From contig DHGA01000045.1 in NCBI GenBank assembly GCA_002402545.1, forward strand, positions 1 to 22,783: 22,783 bases of DNA, in the 5' to 3' direction. Numbering within the stretch: the stretch's first letter is position 1; each line of letters begins with the position of its first letter. The position numbers and the translations under genes are program-made. The notes under the pieces were generated by a model that was not told where the DNA came from, ran no database searches, and was given only the letters and a program-made list of their open reading frames with translations. This stretch comes from Syntrophaceae bacterium UBA4810 (GTDB lineage Bacteria > Desulfobacterota > Syntrophia > Syntrophales > Smithellaceae). Positions 15,001 to 22,637 of the stretch are shown here, in pieces.

Positions 15001-16368
15001 TTATTCTTCCGCCTGATACTTCTGCAACTTGGCGCGCAATGTTTTGCGGGTTATTCCCAGGCGGCGCGCGGCTTCGCTTTTATTTCCGCCGCAGGTGGCA
15101 AGCGCGTCAAGGATGCTTTTTTTCTCCACATCTTCCAAAGACAGATTTTGCGGCGGTTGATCAGATTCAACTGCGCCCACGGAAGAAAAGCTTTCTTCCA
15201 TAATCAGCGCAATTTCTGCGGCATCAAGTAAATCCGTGCGCGCCAGAACTACCGCCCTTTCCACAGCATTCATTAATTCACGAATATTTCCCGGCCAGCT
15301 ATACGCCATAATTTTTTGCATCGCGCGCGGAGTGTATCCCTGAATGCTCTTATTATTGCGTTCGGAAAAATGTTTCAGAAAATGCTGCGCCAGTATGGGA
15401 ATATCCTCTTTTCTGTCCCGCAGCGGCGGCACCTGCAGAGAAACAACGTTAAGCCGGTAAAACAAATCCTCGCGGAAATTTCCTTTCTGGATTTCTTCTT
15501 TCAAATCCTTGTTGGAAGCGGCAATCACGCGCACGTCAACTTTAATAAGATCAGAACCGCCCACTCGTGTTACTTCCCTCTCCTGCAATACGCGCAAAAG
15601 CTTCACCTGCATCGATTTGGACATTTCGCTTACTTCATCAAGAAACAGGCTGCCGCCGTGCGCCTGAAGGAATTTTCCTTCGCGCCTTCGCTCCGCGCCG
15701 GTGAACGCGCCTTTTTCATGCCCGAAAAGCTCCGATTCCAGCAGTGTTTCCGTCAGCGCCGCGCAGTTAATTTTTATAAAAGGGGCGCTTTTGCGCAGAG
15801 AGTTATAATGAATCGCGTTGGCAATCATTTCTTTGCCCGTTCCGGACTCACCCGCAATCAAAACCGTGGCTTCCGTGGGAGCAACCTGAGCCACCGTTTC
15901 CAGAAGCTTGGCCATCTCTTTGCTCTGACCAATCAGGTTTTGCCGGTCAAACTGCTCGCCCAGTCTGATTTTTAAATATTCGTTTTCCTTTTTCAGCCGA
16001 TTGTGCTCGGTGGCGCGTTCGATCGTAATTTTCAGCTCGTCAAAATCCAGCGGCTTGGTCAGATAATCATAGGCTCCTTTTTTCAGGGCGCTCACCGCTG
16101 TTTCCACCGAAGCATATGCCGTCATGATAATTACCGGAATTTCCGGATTGATTATTTTGATTTGTTCCAAAGCTTCAATACCGGAAACATTGAGCATGCG
16201 AATATCCATTAATATCAGGTCTAAAGATTTTTGTTTGACCATTTCGATCGCGACAGATCCGTCGTCCGCGTCAGATATTTTATAGCCCCAACCGCCCAGC
16301 AGTTTTTTAAGCATTGTCCGGTGTGCGGAATCATCATCCACAACCAAAATTGCCTGTTCAACCTTCAT
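15001..16368 (-). CDS. Sigma-54-dependent response regulator (NtrC/ZraR family)
   Basis: Cytoplasmic transcription activator of 455 residues in three parts. The receiver domain (1-120) has the acidic pocket Asp11/Asp12, phospho-acceptor Asp55 (LMDIR), Thr83 and Lys105 (TKP). The AAA+ domain (about 143-375) has Walker A GESGTGKE at 173-180, the sigma-54 contact loop GAFTGA at 220-225, Walker B LFLDEV at 241-246, and the arginine-finger region LFYRLNV. The Fis-type helix-turn-helix (about 426-451) reads GGNKSEAARRLGITRKTL. GAGG lies about seven bases before the ATG. It follows the sensor kinase by 27 bases, forming a two-component operon. The adjacent sigma-54 promoter at 18227 is its probable target. 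Equivalent in layout to ZraR, but orthology is inferred. Confidence 0.94.
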   Translation of the reverse strand: MKVEQAILVVDDDSAHRTMLKKLLGGWGYKISDADDGSVAIEMVKQKSLDLILMDIRMLNVSGIEALEQIKIINPEIPVIIMTAYASVETAVSALKKGAYDYLTKPLDFDELKITIERATEHNRLKKENEYLKIRLGEQFDRQNLIGQSKEMAKLLETVAQVAPTEATVLIAGESGTGKEMIANAIHYNSLRKSAPFIKINCAALTETLLESELFGHEKGAFTGAERRREGKFLQAHGGSLFLDEVSEMSKSMQVKLLRVLQEREVTRVGGSDLIKVDVRVIAASNKDLKEEIQKGNFREDLFYRLNVVSLQVPPLRDRKEDIPILAQHFLKHFSERNNKSIQGYTPRAMQKIMAYSWPGNIRELMNAVERAVVLARTDLLDAAEIALIMEESFSSVGAVESDQPPQNLSLEDVEKKSILDALATCGGNKSEAARRLGITRKTLRAKLQKYQAEE

Positions 16369-16396
16369 CGCTGCACCTCATAATTTTACTTTGTGT

Positions 16397-18079
16397 TTAA
16401 CGCGGGAAACATAAAGATACTTTTGTCCCTTTTCCTTCGGCGCTTTCCACAGATATTTTTCCGCCATGAGCTTCCATTATTTTTTGTACTACCGCCAGCC
16501 CTAAACCGGTTCCTGCCGGTTTAGAGGTAAAATAAGGATCGTAAATCCGCGGCAGATCATTCTCCCCGATACCTGTTCCCGTATCTTTAACCGCTACTTG
16601 AAGGTTTTCCTTTTCCTCGAAAATATTTATATCGAGACTGCCGCCATTTTTCATTGCCGCCAGAGCGTTTAAAAAGATGTTTAGCAAAACCTGCTTTACT
16701 TTGTCCGGATCAACTTCCGCAAAAAGTTCATTGTTCTCCGGAGCAACTTTTATTTTAATATTGTTTTTTCGCGCTTCGGTTTCGATTAACTTCAGCGCGT
16801 GGTCAACCAAATCTGAAACGCGTGTTTTCTCCTTCTTTAATTCTATTGGCCGGGCAAATTCAATGAGCTGCGTAATAACGCGGTTTAATCTTTCCACTTC
16901 GTCAACGATAATGTCCGCCGTTTTTTTGTCTTCGCTGTCGGACTGCAATCTCTCTTTTAAATAAATAGCAAATCCCTTGATGGAACTGAGCGGATTTCTG
17001 ATTTCATGCGCCACGCCGGCGGCAAGTGAACTGATGGACGTGAGATGCCGGCTTCGCGCCACTTCTTTTTCCATTTCGCGGATTTGCGTGACATCTCGCA
17101 TAAGCAGAATCTTACCGGCAGAAGTGTCTTCATCAATCAATCCCGCTCCAACAGCTTCCCATTTTTGTTTTTTATCGCCGGGAGCATCGATATCAATATC
17201 GCGCTCCATTAGCCCGCCTTTTTCAGGTAACTCAGCCAACAAAGATTTCAGAGGAGCAGGCAAAATATTTGTTTCCTTTCCACCTGAGATATCGGCGGAA
17301 GAACAATTAAGCATCTCCCTCGCTTTTTCATTACAGCTGATTATTTTCCCCACGTCATCAAAAGCAATAAGGCCGATAGGCATATTCTTCACCAAAGTTT
17401 CGGAAAATGCCTGCATGCGGGAAAGCGTGCTGCGTGTTAGACGATAGGCCTGCACCAGAAAAAGAGAAACTATAGCCAAAGAACCGACAAGCAAAAGAAC
17501 GATTATCCTGATAATCGTGTTGCGTGTATCAACAACGGCGGCTTTTTCAATCTTCTCCATGTTAAAGCCGACATAGACCATCAGATTTTCCGGCTGCTTT
17601 TTTGACTTTTCCTTACCCGCCGAATAAAAAGGAAACAAACCGCGGTACACTTCAAAAGTATCAGCTCCCTGCGGATTGGCGCTCTGCCGCCATCTGCTTT
17701 CTCTTATTTGAGTTATTTGCATAATATCGATATCCAAACCGTATTTCTGTCCAACCATCGAGGGGTCGCTGTCCGCGATGATACTTCCTTTCTTATCGGT
17801 AATAATTATATAATCAATGTCCGGCTGCTGGGCCGTGGCGATAAGCAATTTTTGCATGTTAAAAACGCGGCTTTTTTCATCAGCAGCGTCTCGCAATCCC
17901 GCCTCGAATGACCGGATTAGTGTCGCGCCTTTTTCCACAAAAATCTCCACGGCCTTTGCTTTCTGCCGCTCTAACTGCGCCATCGCCATAACGGTGGTAA
18001 TAACAATCAAAACGGCAACAGCGCTGATGGCCACCCAGAGAGAAATATCAAAACGGATTTTTTTTCTGCCTTTAATCAT
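16397..18079 (-). CDS. Membrane sensor histidine kinase (ZraS/AtoS-like)
   Basis: Partner kinase of the downstream sigma-54 activator. The order is: membrane helix (about 13-35), a periplasmic sensor of about 155 residues with YIIITDKKGSIIADSDP, a PAS/Cache-like core, a second membrane helix (about 189-210), a cytoplasmic PAS domain (about 225-333), HisKA with HEIRNPLSSIKG (phospho-His near residue 358), and the HATPase with N box NIFLNALAAM, G1 DTGTGIG, and G2 GTGLGL. I chose the ATG at 18079 (560 residues); the TTG at 18085 would add two residues, and neither has a clear ribosome-binding site. The H-box and single-Cache layout are those of ZraS, AtoS and HydH. The signal could be metal or envelope damage, judging by the divergent ZraP-like gene. 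Confidence 0.92.
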   Translation of the reverse strand: MIKGRKKIRFDISLWVAISAVAVLIVITTVMAMAQLERQKAKAVEIFVEKGATLIRSFEAGLRDAADEKSRVFNMQKLLIATAQQPDIDYIIITDKKGSIIADSDPSMVGQKYGLDIDIMQITQIRESRWRQSANPQGADTFEVYRGLFPFYSAGKEKSKKQPENLMVYVGFNMEKIEKAAVVDTRNTIIRIIVLLLVGSLAIVSLFLVQAYRLTRSTLSRMQAFSETLVKNMPIGLIAFDDVGKIISCNEKAREMLNCSSADISGGKETNILPAPLKSLLAELPEKGGLMERDIDIDAPGDKKQKWEAVGAGLIDEDTSAGKILLMRDVTQIREMEKEVARSRHLTSISSLAAGVAHEIRNPLSSIKGFAIYLKERLQSDSEDKKTADIIVDEVERLNRVITQLIEFARPIELKKEKTRVSDLVDHALKLIETEARKNNIKIKVAPENNELFAEVDPDKVKQVLLNIFLNALAAMKNGGSLDINIFEEKENLQVAVKDTGTGIGENDLPRIYDPYFTSKPAGTGLGLAVVQKIMEAHGGKISVESAEGKGTKVSLCFPR

Positions 18080-18104
18080 TGCCAATGGTATTCAATTTAT
18101 TTGC

Positions 18105-18119
18105 GGATAAATGTTATCC
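18105..18119. promoter_or_regulatory. Perfect palindrome, candidate activator-binding (enhancer) site
   Basis: GGATAA-ATG-TTATCC is a perfect 6+3+6 inverted repeat in the divergent gap. It lies about 140 bases upstream of the predicted sigma-54 start at about 18253, the usual enhancer distance, and about 25 bases upstream of the kinase start, so it could serve both directions. Confidence 0.45.
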
Positions 18120-18226
18120 ACATGGATATTTTAGATGGCTACATATTACCCATAAGTGTGAAATTAATTCAATTTATATTTTAATAAATATCATTATTAC
18201 AATTACTTACAAAACAATAGCGATAA

Positions 18227-18242
18227 TGGCATACCGCTTGCT
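18227..18242 (+). promoter_or_regulatory. Sigma-54 (RpoN) -24/-12 promoter of the ZraP-like gene
   Basis: TGGCAT, five bases, TTGCT, compared with the consensus TGGCAC-N5-TTGCW. The invariant GG (18228-18229) and GC (18240-18241) are separated by exactly ten bases. Transcription should begin near 18253, about 38 bases before the chosen ATG. The regulator next door has the GAFTGA motif needed to activate such a promoter. Confidence 0.75.
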
Positions 18243-18290
18243 ATAAACCATGTAAACTACAATAAAAAACCGTTTAAAAGGAGAATGATT

Positions 18291-18788
18291 ATGAAAAAAT
18301 TAATGTTAACAGTAATGGCAATCGGTCTGGGCCTGCTTTTGGTCGCGCCTTCTTTTGCCTTTGGCCCGCGTGAAGGAAAAAGCCAAAAACCGCGATATGG
18401 AAACCCTGACGCTACAAGCCGCAGCTATTGCAGTCAGCCCGCAATGAGCAGATTGGATCTTACCGATGAACAAAAAACCAAAATCGAAGCGATGCACTTG
18501 GCTTATCAGAAAGATATAAAACCGATCAGGGAAAAAATGGAAGATAAAAGATTGGAATTGAGTAGGCTCTGGTCACAGACTGATCCTGATAAGAAAAAAA
18601 TCGAGGCCAAACAAAAAGAAGCAAGAGTGCTGCGCGATCAGCTGGAAGATAAACAAACCGCGTTTCGCCTGGAAGTGAACAAGGTTTTAACCGCCGAGCA
18701 GAAAGAAAAAATAGCCGCCTACGGATGGGGCAAAAAATCCGGTTTTGGCCCGCGCGGCGGCATGAGAGGCCCTGGAATGCGTTACTAA
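18291..18788 (+). CDS. Periplasmic Spy/CpxP/ZraP-family protein
   Basis: Small exported helical protein, 165 residues. MKKLMLTVMAIGLGLLLVAP with SFA at 21-23 gives a classical signal peptide with cleavage after Ala23. The mature part has the family repeats LTDEQ (57-61) and LTAEQ (133-137) around a long charged coiled-coil-like helix pair (62-130), and ends in a Gly/Arg/Met/Phe-rich tail (147-165). Members act as periplasmic chaperones or feed back on envelope-stress kinases. Only one His (69) and one Cys (47) are present, so strong zinc binding as in enterobacterial ZraP is not evident. The ATG at 18291 is chosen because AGGAG ends seven bases before it; the ATG at 18285 is too close. It is divergent from a ZraSR-like pair, behind a sigma-54 promoter. 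Confidence 0.88.
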   Translation: MKKLMLTVMAIGLGLLLVAPSFAFGPREGKSQKPRYGNPDATSRSYCSQPAMSRLDLTDEQKTKIEAMHLAYQKDIKPIREKMEDKRLELSRLWSQTDPDKKKIEAKQKEARVLRDQLEDKQTAFRLEVNKVLTAEQKEKIAAYGWGKKSGFGPRGGMRGPGMRY

Positions 18789-18824
18789 TTGAAACCCTTC
18801 TGTATAGCCCTACCTCCTTTCCGC

Positions 18825-18862
18825 GAACGGGAGAGCTTCTGCTCTCCCGTTCTTTTACTTTT
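18825..18862 (+). terminator. Strong intrinsic terminator after the ZraP-like gene
   Basis: A perfect 12-base stem GAACGGGAGAGC/GCTCTCCCGTTC (18825-18836 and 18841-18852) with loop TTCT, followed by TTTTACTTTT. It closes the single-gene transcript; its T-run overlaps the -35 region of the next gene. Confidence 0.92.
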
Positions 18863-18882
18863 GGGCAAAAATAGTTTATAAT
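18854..18882 (+). promoter_or_regulatory. Candidate promoter giving a nearly leaderless flavodoxin mRNA
   Basis: TTTACT (18854-18859), 17 bases, then a perfect TATAAT (18877-18882). Transcription should start at about 18889-18890, immediately before the ATG at 18891, and no ribosome-binding site is present there. Confidence 0.5.
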
Positions 18883-18890
18883 TTCTTCCT

Positions 18891-19571
18891 ATGAAAAACG
18901 CTTTGTCGCAAAAAGATACTGCCGTCAAAAATTGCCGCAACAACTATTTGTTGCCACTACTTTTTCTGATTTCTTTTTCCGCGGTACTATTACTGCTGCC
19001 CGCGGCTGCGCGCGCCGCGGCAGATATGGAATTGCCGGAATCCTCTTACAGCACGCAGAATTCGACATTCAAGATATTGGTTGTGTACGCCACGCGTGCC
19101 GGATCCACCATCGAAGTTGCCCAGGCCATAGGCAAAATACTGGCCTCAGGCGGAGCCGCTGTTGATGTGAAACCGGTGAAAAACGCAGCGAACCTGAAAG
19201 ATTATCAGGCCGTTATTTTGGGCAGCGCCATCCGGCGCGGCGCGGTATTGCCGGAAGTCACGGATTTCGCCAAAACCAACAAGGAAGAGCTGAGAAAAAT
19301 TCCCGTGGCCTGTTTTATCGTCTGCATGATTTTGCGGGAAGACAGCGAACAAAACCGCGCGAAAGCCGCTTCGTATATCATGCCCCTGCAGGACGAACTT
19401 TCTTTTGTGGATGCAGGATTTTTTACAGGGAAGCTGGATTATTCCCGCCTCAATTTCATCGATGCATTTATCATTAAATATTTTATTGGCACGCCCGAAG
19501 GGGACCTGCGCGACTGGCAGAAAATTAATGATTGGGCGGAAAATCTCGGGATAAAACTAAAAAATAAATAA
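18891..19571 (+). CDS. Flavodoxin-domain protein with export signal or membrane anchor
   Basis: 226 residues. The N-terminus has a basic stretch (1-18) then a strongly hydrophobic segment (20-38) ending in PAAARAAAD, which could be a signal peptide cut near residue 42-44 or a membrane anchor. After a linker comes a flavodoxin-5 (HemG-like) domain: KILVVYATRAGSTIEVAQAI (61-80) holds the FMN phosphate loop, then YQAVILGSAIRRGAVLPEV, PVACFIVCMI and a C-terminal FIIKYFIGTPEGDLRDW helix region. Cytoplasmic HemG-type proteins oxidise protoporphyrinogen with quinone, but they lack such a long hydrophobic leader. If exported, FMN would have to be loaded outside or the protein folded first, so a cytoplasmic-side anchor is also possible. 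The domain is certain; function and location are not. It converges on mutS with five bases between. Confidence 0.85.
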   Translation: MKNALSQKDTAVKNCRNNYLLPLLFLISFSAVLLLLPAAARAAADMELPESSYSTQNSTFKILVVYATRAGSTIEVAQAIGKILASGGAAVDVKPVKNAANLKDYQAVILGSAIRRGAVLPEVTDFAKTNKEELRKIPVACFIVCMILREDSEQNRAKAASYIMPLQDELSFVDAGFFTGKLDYSRLNFIDAFIIKYFIGTPEGDLRDWQKINDWAENLGIKLKNK

Positions 19572-19576
19572 AACTG

Positions 19577-22207
19577 CTAATCTTTTATTTTATTTTTCAG
19601 CTCGTTTATCTTGTTGAGCGCCTCTAGCGGCGATAATGAGGAAATATCGATATTTCTCAATTCCGCTATAACCTCGTCTTCTTTTTCTACAAACAAATTC
19701 AACTGCGGATTGGTTACTTTAGCGCCCGCCACGCCACGCGCTATCCGGGGCATGCCGATTTCGTCAAACTCGCCTTTTTCCAGATTATGCAGGATTTCTT
19801 TGGCGCGTTTGATGACTTCCTGCGGCACGCCGGCGATGCGCGCCACCTCTATGCCGTAACTGCGGCTGGTGCCGCCTTCCATAATCTTGCGCAGAAAAAT
19901 AATTTTGTCGCCCCACTCTTTTATGGCGATGTTGTAATTTTTCGCGCCGGTTTTTGTCGCGACCAGATCCGTCAGCTGATGGTAGTGCGTGGCAAATAAG
20001 GAGCGCACTCCCGTCTGGTGCAAATCGTGGATATATTCGGCCACCGCCCAGGCGATGCTCAAGCCGTCAAAAGTTGAAGTCCCCCGGCCCACTTCATCGA
20101 TGATCACCAGCGAGCGCGACGTGGCGTTTTTCAGAATTTGCGCGGTTTCCGTCATCTCCACCATAAATGTACTCTGGCCTTTGACCAGGCTGTCGGAGGC
20201 GCCGATGCGCGTGAAGATTTTATCCACCACGCCGATTTTCGCACGATTAGCCGGAACAAAACTTCCCATTTGCGCCATCAACACAATCAGCGCGACCTGC
20301 CTAATATAAGTTGATTTTCCCGCCATGTTCGGGCCTGTGATAATCAGCAGCTTATTTTCCCGCAAATCCAAAAGCGTGTCGTTGGGCACAAAGCCTTCTT
20401 TTTTCAGCGATGCCTCTACCACCGGATGGCGTCCGTCCTTGATTTCAATGACATCGTCATCGCTGATTTCCGGACAGACGTAGCGGTATTTCTCGGCGAC
20501 CTCGGCCAGCGCGCAAAGCGCGTCGAGTTCGGCTAGCACAAATGAATTTTTCTGAATATCGCTGATATGACCGCCTACTGTATCGCGCAGCGTGACAAAC
20601 AATTCCTGCTCACGCTGATTTATTTTTTCTTCGGCATTGAGCACGGTCTGCTCGAATTCCTTCAATTCCTGATTGATATAGCGTTCCGCGTTAACCAAAG
20701 TCTGTTTTCTGATGTAGGAATCAGGAACCAGGTGCGCGTTGGTTTTGGTAACTTCAATATAGTAACCAAAGACGTTGTTGAACCCGACCTTCAAAGAATT
20801 AATGCCGGTTTTCTGCCGCTCGGTGTTTTCCAGCGCGGCAATCCATTTTTTACCGTCACGACTGATGGATCTTAGCTTGTCCAGTTCCTCATCGTAACCG
20901 GCAGCAATAAACCCACCCTCTTGCGTGCGCGGCGGAGGATTTTCCGTGATTGCCCGTCTGATCAAGTCCACCACTTCCGGCATCTCTTTAAGTTCGGCGC
21001 GCAGTTCCTGAAGCATGGGCACGGTAAAGTCGCTCAGCATTTTTTTAATTTCCGGAATGTTTTCCAGAGAAGTTTTAAGGGCAATTAAATCACGGGGCGT
21101 GGCCAGCTTCAGCGCCACACGACCGGCCAGCCGCTCCAAATCGTAAATTTTCGTAAGCGTTTTGCGCAGGTTTACCCGTACGATATAATTTTCTTTAATC
21201 TCGGCCACCGCGCCCAGGCGCCAGCGAATTTTTTGCGCGTCAGCTAATGGATAGTTTAGCCACCAGCGCAGGCGGCGCGCGCCCATGGGCGTCAGCGTTT
21301 CATTGAGCAGAGAAAAAAGAGCACCAGTCTTGGCATTATCCTGAATCGTGACAAACAACTCCAGATTGCGCCTAGCGGTATCATCAAGCACCAGATAATG
21401 CTGTGGGCTATACCACCTGAGGCTCGTTATGTGCCCCGGACGGATTTTCTGCGTTTCCTGCACGTAGCGTAAAATGGCCGCGGCGGCTACCGCCGCTACC
21501 TGCCTGTCCCTGATGTCTGCCTCAATCAGCGCCTCTGTTGTAAAATTTTCCTCCAGAATTAACATAGGAGCTTGCACCGCGAAATATTCGTCTGCCAAAT
21601 TATTAACTGTACCGGAAGGCATTTGCCCCTTGAGCCCTTCCACCAAAAGCTTGTCGGGAAAAGTTAAAGGCAGGATCATTTCTTTGAATTCGAGACCCGT
21701 GCAGGCCAGAAGCAGCGCGTCTCGGTCGGAAAATTCGCTTACCTGAAATTCACCCGTGGAGATGTCCAAAAAGGCCAGTCCGTAGTTGCTTTTATCGGCA
21801 AAGACGCAGGCCAGATAATTGTTTTCTGACGCGGACAGATTTTCTTCATCGAGAACAAGCCCGGGGGTAATCACCCTGATTACTTCCCTTTTGACAATTC
21901 CTTTGGCGAGCTTCGGATCCTCCACCTGCTCGCAGATCGCCACCTTAAACCCCTTTTCCACCAGCTTGGCAATATAGCCCGCGACGGCGTGATACGGAAA
22001 ACCGCAAAGCGGCACGCTGTCTTCTTTTCCTTTGTTGCGCGAGGTGAGGGTTATTTCCAGAACGGGAGCGGCAATTTGGGCGTCTTCAAAAAACAATTCA
22101 TAAAAATCGCCCATGCGATAAAGCAAGATGCAGTCGGGATATCTCTGCTTGATTTCCACATACTGCTTCATTGCCGGAGTGAGATTCATCTCTACGGCTG
22201 GCGCCAT
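19577..22207 (-). CDS. mutS: DNA mismatch repair protein MutS
   Basis: Mismatch-recognition ATPase that recruits MutL after replication errors. Length 876 is typical. The mismatch-reading domain I contains GDFYELFFEDA with the Phe35-x-Glu37 pair that stacks on the mispair; the connector, lever and clamp domains follow (about 130-580); the ATPase has Walker A GPNMAGKS at 625-632, the KGQSTFMVEM signature at 677-686 and Walker B VIIDEVGRGTS at 701-711, with FATHYH at 738-743. The C-terminal tail (about 800-876) is the dimer/tetramer region. The start overlaps the upstream gene by 16 bases; AAGGAG is about ten bases before this ATG. An internal ATG at 22189, in MNLTPAMKQY, matches the usual MutS beginning but has no ribosome-binding site. 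Confidence 0.97.
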   Translation of the reverse strand: MAPAVEMNLTPAMKQYVEIKQRYPDCILLYRMGDFYELFFEDAQIAAPVLEITLTSRNKGKEDSVPLCGFPYHAVAGYIAKLVEKGFKVAICEQVEDPKLAKGIVKREVIRVITPGLVLDEENLSASENNYLACVFADKSNYGLAFLDISTGEFQVSEFSDRDALLLACTGLEFKEMILPLTFPDKLLVEGLKGQMPSGTVNNLADEYFAVQAPMLILEENFTTEALIEADIRDRQVAAVAAAAILRYVQETQKIRPGHITSLRWYSPQHYLVLDDTARRNLELFVTIQDNAKTGALFSLLNETLTPMGARRLRWWLNYPLADAQKIRWRLGAVAEIKENYIVRVNLRKTLTKIYDLERLAGRVALKLATPRDLIALKTSLENIPEIKKMLSDFTVPMLQELRAELKEMPEVVDLIRRAITENPPPRTQEGGFIAAGYDEELDKLRSISRDGKKWIAALENTERQKTGINSLKVGFNNVFGYYIEVTKTNAHLVPDSYIRKQTLVNAERYINQELKEFEQTVLNAEEKINQREQELFVTLRDTVGGHISDIQKNSFVLAELDALCALAEVAEKYRYVCPEISDDDVIEIKDGRHPVVEASLKKEGFVPNDTLLDLRENKLLIITGPNMAGKSTYIRQVALIVLMAQMGSFVPANRAKIGVVDKIFTRIGASDSLVKGQSTFMVEMTETAQILKNATSRSLVIIDEVGRGTSTFDGLSIAWAVAEYIHDLHQTGVRSLFATHYHQLTDLVATKTGAKNYNIAIKEWGDKIIFLRKIMEGGTSRSYGIEVARIAGVPQEVIKRAKEILHNLEKGEFDEIGMPRIARGVAGAKVTNPQLNLFVEKEDEVIAELRNIDISSLSPLEALNKINELKNKIKD

Positions 22208-22605
22208 TTGCCGTCATCTCCTTTTTCCATGTCGATATACTCCGGCTTGGGCGCGTTTTCTCTTTTGTGTCGAACGATAAACTTATTCGCCAGCCAGCTG
22301 ACAACGCTGATAATCAGCGCGCCCAGAAAAGCGGCCACAAAGCCCTTAACCTCGAAGCCGCGAATCAGGTAGGCAACAAGCTTCAGCAGAAAAGCGTTGA
22401 GGAAGAAAGTAAAAATTCCCAGCGTCAAAATATTTAAAGGCAGGGTGAGAATAATCAGCACCGGCTTGATGAACGTATTGATTAAGCCCAGAATGGCCGC
22501 GGCAAAAATCGCCGTCCAAAAAGATTCCACTGTGATGCCGGGCACTAGCCAGGAGGCCAGCAATATCGCCGCCGTGATAATCAGCCAGCGCGTGATAATG
22601 AACAT
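22192..22605 (-). CDS. Four-helix membrane protein, YvlD / phage-holin-4 family
   Basis: 137-residue protein with four hydrophobic segments (about 5-22, 29-50, 54-78, 86-107), followed by a charged cytoplasmic tail ending in DMEKGDDGKWRQP. The pattern FIKPVLIILTLPLNILTLGIF (written here as FIKPVLIILTLP and LNILTLGIF) is diagnostic of the phage_holin_4_2/YvlD family, which is found in most bacteria outside phages and has no firmly known function; links to envelope stress have been proposed. There are no phage genes here, so it should not be read as a lysis holin. AAGGAG precedes the ATG by about six bases. It overlaps the start of mutS and follows the outer-membrane gene by 32 bases. Confidence 0.88.
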   Translation of the reverse strand: MFIITRWLIITAAILLASWLVPGITVESFWTAIFAAAILGLINTFIKPVLIILTLPLNILTLGIFTFFLNAFLLKLVAYLIRGFEVKGFVAAFLGALIISVVSWLANKFIVRHKRENAPKPEYIDMEKGDDGKWRQP

Positions 22606-22637
22606 TTTCGCTCCTTAAATCACCTGTCCGTAACCTT

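Noticed and set aside
15316..15975. 219-codon open frame on the plus strand opposite the response regulator
   Set aside because: Shadow of the conserved AAA+ domain; translation shows no family features.
16977..17447. 156-codon open frame opposite the sensor kinase
   Set aside because: Antisense shadow, Ser/Arg-rich, no start signals; the kinase frame is clearly the real one.
21989..22372. 127-codon open frame opposite mutS and the YvlD-like gene
   Set aside because: It spans the overlap of two well-supported genes and has no recognisable motif.
22192..22605. Phage holin suggesting a prophage
   Set aside because: The family is mostly chromosomal (YvlD type) and no other phage gene, attachment site or integrase is present.
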